DNA from: a virus
Virus record (IMG/VR): IMGVR_UViG_3300028581_000233
Span: 1-24,630 of that record
Length of the DNA: 24,630 nucleotides
Direction: 5' to 3' (one strand)
Below are positions 22,613 to 24,630 of this stretch, one piece after another. The notes under the pieces were generated by a model. It worked only from the letters and a program-made list of their open reading frames with translations. It was not told the origin of the DNA and made no database searches. The position numbers were made by a program, and so were the translations under genes. Position 1 is the stretch's first letter. Each line of letters begins with the position of its first letter.

Positions 22613-23581
22613 ATGGAAAAGAAAATATTTAAGAAGGGTGAGGGTAAAAACTTCAACTTTAACTATGATTTAGCAAGTTTACCTGTTTATAATTCTTATG
22701 GTGACGAAATGTTGATTAAAGCATTTCTTGGTTTAACACTACCAAAATATAGTTCAGTTAGACCAAACCTAAAAGGAACCGTAGAAAAGGTAGGTTTTGT
22801 GACCAACGATGTAATTTTGCAAGACGAATCTTGTGGATTTAGTCCGACAGGGGAAACAGTTCAAAATGTTGTAACTGTTAATTTGTGTAATAAAAAAGTA
22901 AACCAACAATTGTGTCCTTACGATTTGTATGATACATATTTGAGTCAGTATTTAACTGATGCAAATTTCCAAGAGAGCGTTCCTTTTGAGGAAGTAATCT
23001 TGACTGATATTGCAAATAGAACAGCTAACCAAATTGAACTACAGTTATGGAGAAACACAACCGCATCAGGTGGAACAATTTATAACGACCAATGTTTCAA
23101 CGGTGTTATTAGTTTGATTACATCGGGTAACGGAGCTACAAGAATCGCTTACACAGGTGCTACAGCAACAAATGGTTTGGATGTGTTCTCATCTTACTAC
23201 AGAGCAATTCCTGAAAACGTATTACACAGAGACGACTTGGTTATCTATTGTGGATTCTCTGACTACCGTGCGTTAGTTGCGTCAATGAGAAATAACTCAT
23301 TCATCAACCTATTTACTGACCCTACGGGAGTTGCTACAGAAGGTTCTGATTGGGGTGTTATGTTACCAGCTTCAAACTGTAGAGTTGTTCCAACACAAGG
23401 TTTGACAGGTCAAGGTAAAGTATACGCAGGTCCGGCACAATACATAATGGTCGGAATGAATTCCGAGATGATGACCCAAAGAGCATTATACGACCCATTT
23501 GAGGACATCGTGAAATTATCACTTCGCGCTACTTACGGCGTTGGTGTATTCTCTGTTGACTCATTTGTAGTTGCAAACTAA
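22613..23581 (+). CDS. Major capsid protein
   Basis: 322 residues with a short basic N-terminus (MEKKIFKKGEGKNFNFNYD), then alternating strands and helices typical of HK97-fold capsid proteins of Bacteroidota phages. The middle helix (ANRTANQIELQLWRN) is the candidate spine helix. The C-terminus (QYIMVGMNSEMMTQRALYDP, then IVKLSLRATYGVGVFSVDSF) matches the end of such capsids. It follows a scaffold-like gene and precedes the tail-tube-like gene, the standard head order. Its coding sequence is notably richer in C- and G-ending codons (AAC, TAC, GAC, ACC) than neighbouring genes, as expected for a highly expressed protein. HK97 fold is inferred. Confidence 0.8.
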   Translation: MEKKIFKKGEGKNFNFNYDLASLPVYNSYGDEMLIKAFLGLTLPKYSSVRPNLKGTVEKVGFVTNDVILQDESCGFSPTGETVQNVVTVNLCNKKVNQQLCPYDLYDTYLSQYLTDANFQESVPFEEVILTDIANRTANQIELQLWRNTTASGGTIYNDQCFNGVISLITSGNGATRIAYTGATATNGLDVFSSYYRAIPENVLHRDDLVIYCGFSDYRALVASMRNNSFINLFTDPTGVATEGSDWGVMLPASNCRVVPTQGLTGQGKVYAGPAQYIMVGMNSEMMTQRALYDPFEDIVKLSLRATYGVGVFSVDSFVVAN

Positions 23582-23587
23582 TAAACG

Positions 23588-23601
23588 AAAAATTAAAATA
23601 T
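23588..23601 (+). promoter_or_regulatory. A-rich translation leader AAAAATTAAAATAT
   Basis: Exact second copy of the 14-mer found at 12594-12607, here 8 bases before the ATG at 23610. No Shine-Dalgarno is present. The leader may serve the strong expression needed for the tail tube. Confidence 0.4.
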
Positions 23602-23609
23602 AGAATAAT

Positions 23610-24155
23610 ATGAGTTGTTATATTTCATCTGGCTTTACTTTAGATTGTCGTAATGCTTCTACAGGTGGTCTTCGGACTGTTTGGATATTAGGAGATGCAG
23701 GTAATGAAATTTCCGGTTGGACAGAAAACGCAGAGAGTCAAGTGCTATCCGCTTCTGGAACAGGAACATTTTACAAGTTTGAGCTAACTAAACAAGGCTC
23801 TTCACTAACAGAAGAGATTGGCGTTAATACCACTGCACAGTCAGTAGTATTTTTACCAACACTGGTAATGAACTTACCGAGACTGGATAAGGATTTACGT
23901 AATGTATTCCAAAATCTTGTATCACAAAATAATATCTACTTTATGGTAGAGGACAACAACGGTCGTTATTGGACTGGTGCTTGGAAGAACGGTGCCCTTG
24001 TAACCGCAGGGTCATTGGCTTCAGGTTTAGCATACACCGATTTGAACGGGATGTCAGCTTTAACCATAACTGGTGGAGAACCAAACGCAACACAAGAGAT
24101 TTTAGTAACAACTACTCTTGGTGCGATATTTACCGGTATTACGGTTCAATCGTAA
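23610..24155 (+). CDS. Tail tube-like major structural protein
   Basis: 181 residues, beta-rich, beginning MSCYISSGFTLDCRNASTGG. Further stretches include TFYKFELTKQGSSLTEEIG, NLPRLDKDLRNVFQNLVSQ, IYFMVEDNNGRYWTGA and a C-terminal ITGGEPNATQEILV. The pattern 'C-SGFTLDCR----GG--TV/I', then 'YKFE--------E', then 'V-DN-G-YW-G' and a final 'ITG-E' is the common small structural protein after the capsid in Bacteroidota siphophages, most likely the tail tube. It sits 28 bases after the capsid stop and is followed by a strong terminator, so it closes the head operon. A minor capsid or decoration protein is the alternative. Confidence 0.7.
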   Translation: MSCYISSGFTLDCRNASTGGLRTVWILGDAGNEISGWTENAESQVLSASGTGTFYKFELTKQGSSLTEEIGVNTTAQSVVFLPTLVMNLPRLDKDLRNVFQNLVSQNNIYFMVEDNNGRYWTGAWKNGALVTAGSLASGLAYTDLNGMSALTITGGEPNATQEILVTTTLGAIFTGITVQS

Positions 24156-24173
24156 TATCCTTAAACACTAATC

Positions 24174-24206
24174 AAGGGGGGAGGTTTTCCTCCCCCTTTT
24201 TTTTTT
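24174..24206 (+). terminator. Very strong intrinsic terminator
   Basis: Eight perfect G-C/A-T pairs (GGGGGAGG at 24177-24184 with CCTCCCCC at 24189-24196) around a TTTT loop, extendable by a wobble and two A-T pairs, followed by T to 24206. It lies 19 bases after the tail-tube stop. It should end most transcription of the structural operon; the 24222 gene then needs its own promoter or readthrough. Confidence 0.9.
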
Positions 24207-24221
24207 AGCCAATTATAAAAT

Positions 24222-24630
24222 ATGAAGTGGAACGGAAGAAGTTATAGACCCGCAGGTGCACAATTTATCACAAAGAAAAAACCTTTTGATTTTCAAGAGG
24301 CGTTAAAGCCATATGGTGAAAAAGAATTGCCTGTATGGAGTTCTGTTGTTAGTGTTAATAATGAAGTTCCCGCATCACCTGTACCAACATCATCACCTAC
24401 CCCAACACCAAGTATTACTCCAACACCTACACAAACACCAGGTGCGAGTCCAAGTCCGACTTCAACAGTAACCCCAACGGTTACTCCTTCAATATCGGTT
24501 TCTGTTACTCCAAGTTTAACACCAAGTATTACCCCAAGTATTAGTCCTTCAGTTAGTCCAACTATTACTCCATCTGTATCCGTATCTGTTAGTCCAAGTT
24601 TAACACCGACAACAACACCTACAAATACAC
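24222..24630 (+). CDS. PT-repeat structural protein, 5' part
   Basis: An ATG at 24222, 16 bases past the terminator T run, opens a frame of 136 codons that is still open at the window end. The first about 48 residues are an ordered basic/aromatic segment (MKWNGRSYRPAGAQFITKKK, then PFDFQEALKPYGEKELPVWS). From residue 50 (24369) onward the product is almost only Pro, Thr, Ser, Val and Ile in PTPT, SPSP, ITPS and VSVS units. It is probably an exposed virion protein with a long flexible stalk, like those in the 9791 and 10925 genes. The short A-rich leader AATTATAAAAT precedes the start. The domain carried by the stalk lies outside the window. Confidence 0.75.
   Translation, partial: MKWNGRSYRPAGAQFITKKKPFDFQEALKPYGEKELPVWSSVVSVNNEVPASPVPTSSPTPTPSITPTPTQTPGASPSPTSTVTPTVTPSISVSVTPSLTPSITPSISPSVSPTITPSVSVSVSPSLTPTTTPTNT
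24369..24630 (+). repeat. Pro-Thr/Ser codon tract, runs off the window
   Basis: At least 87 codons built mostly from CCA/CCT, ACA/ACT/ACC, AGT and ATT, with imperfect internal repeats. One is a near-duplicate 'SVSV(T/S)PSLTP' unit whose core GTTACTCCAAGTTTAACACC-like DNA occurs twice (near 24507 and 24588). Repeat length changes by recombination are likely. Confidence 0.8.

Overview
This 24.6 kb window is AT-rich (roughly one-third G+C by eye), tightly packed and almost gap-free. It is part of the genome of a tailed, probably siphovirus-like, double-stranded DNA phage. I recognise a large terminase, a neck protein, a tail-assembly chaperone with a frameshift site, a long tape measure, a prohead protease, a scaffold, a major capsid protein and a tail-tube protein. 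Start codons lack good Shine-Dalgarno sequences and are preceded by A-rich leaders. Several structural proteins carry Pro-Thr (PTPT) tracts. Both traits fit a phage of Bacteroidota (Flavobacterium-like hosts), but the host is inferred. TAA, TGA and TAG all serve as stops, so I see no recoding.

Layout. (1) Positions 1-1154 hold four small minus-strand genes (a zinc-finger-like protein cut by the window edge and three unknowns), presumably the edge of an early or accessory operon. (2) Positions 1155-1861 are a 0.7 kb non-coding divergence region with outward-facing leaders that share a 12-base motif, a long stable hairpin, and one candidate terminator on each strand. (3) Positions 1862-2816 hold a small Cys-motif protein, a terminase-small-subunit-like protein, a small probable DNA-binding protein and a 45-residue very basic protein. 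(4) Positions 2842-7844 hold a compact DNA-modification island: a ParB-domain protein, an alpha-glutamyl/putrescinyl-thymine pyrophosphorylase-like protein (aGPT-Pplase), a FAD-dependent glycine-oxidase-like enzyme, a P-loop kinase of the 5-hydroxymethyl-dU DNA kinase type, a TET/JBP-type 2-oxoglutarate/Fe(II) dioxygenase, a second small-terminase-like HTH protein, and a DNA methyltransferase fused to two NUMOD1-like repeats. (5) Positions 7841-19042 hold the large terminase and then tail and neck genes up to the tape measure. (6) Positions 19065-24155 hold a 919-residue multidomain prohead protease, the scaffold, the capsid and the tail tube, closed by a strong terminator. (7) A PT-repeat structural gene runs off the right edge. 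No portal gene is visible.

The most interesting element is the island at 3459-6418. Together its enzymes suggest a route in which thymine (or another 5-methylpyrimidine) in finished phage DNA is hydroxylated by the dioxygenase, phosphorylated by the kinase, substituted with an amino acid by the aGPT-Pplase, and trimmed by the flavoenzyme. With glycine as donor the predicted final base would be 5-aminomethyl-deoxyuridine. Each enzyme class is known from thymidine-hypermodifying phages. What is notable here is the minimal, contiguous combination with a TET/JBP-type first step, placed directly among the packaging genes.
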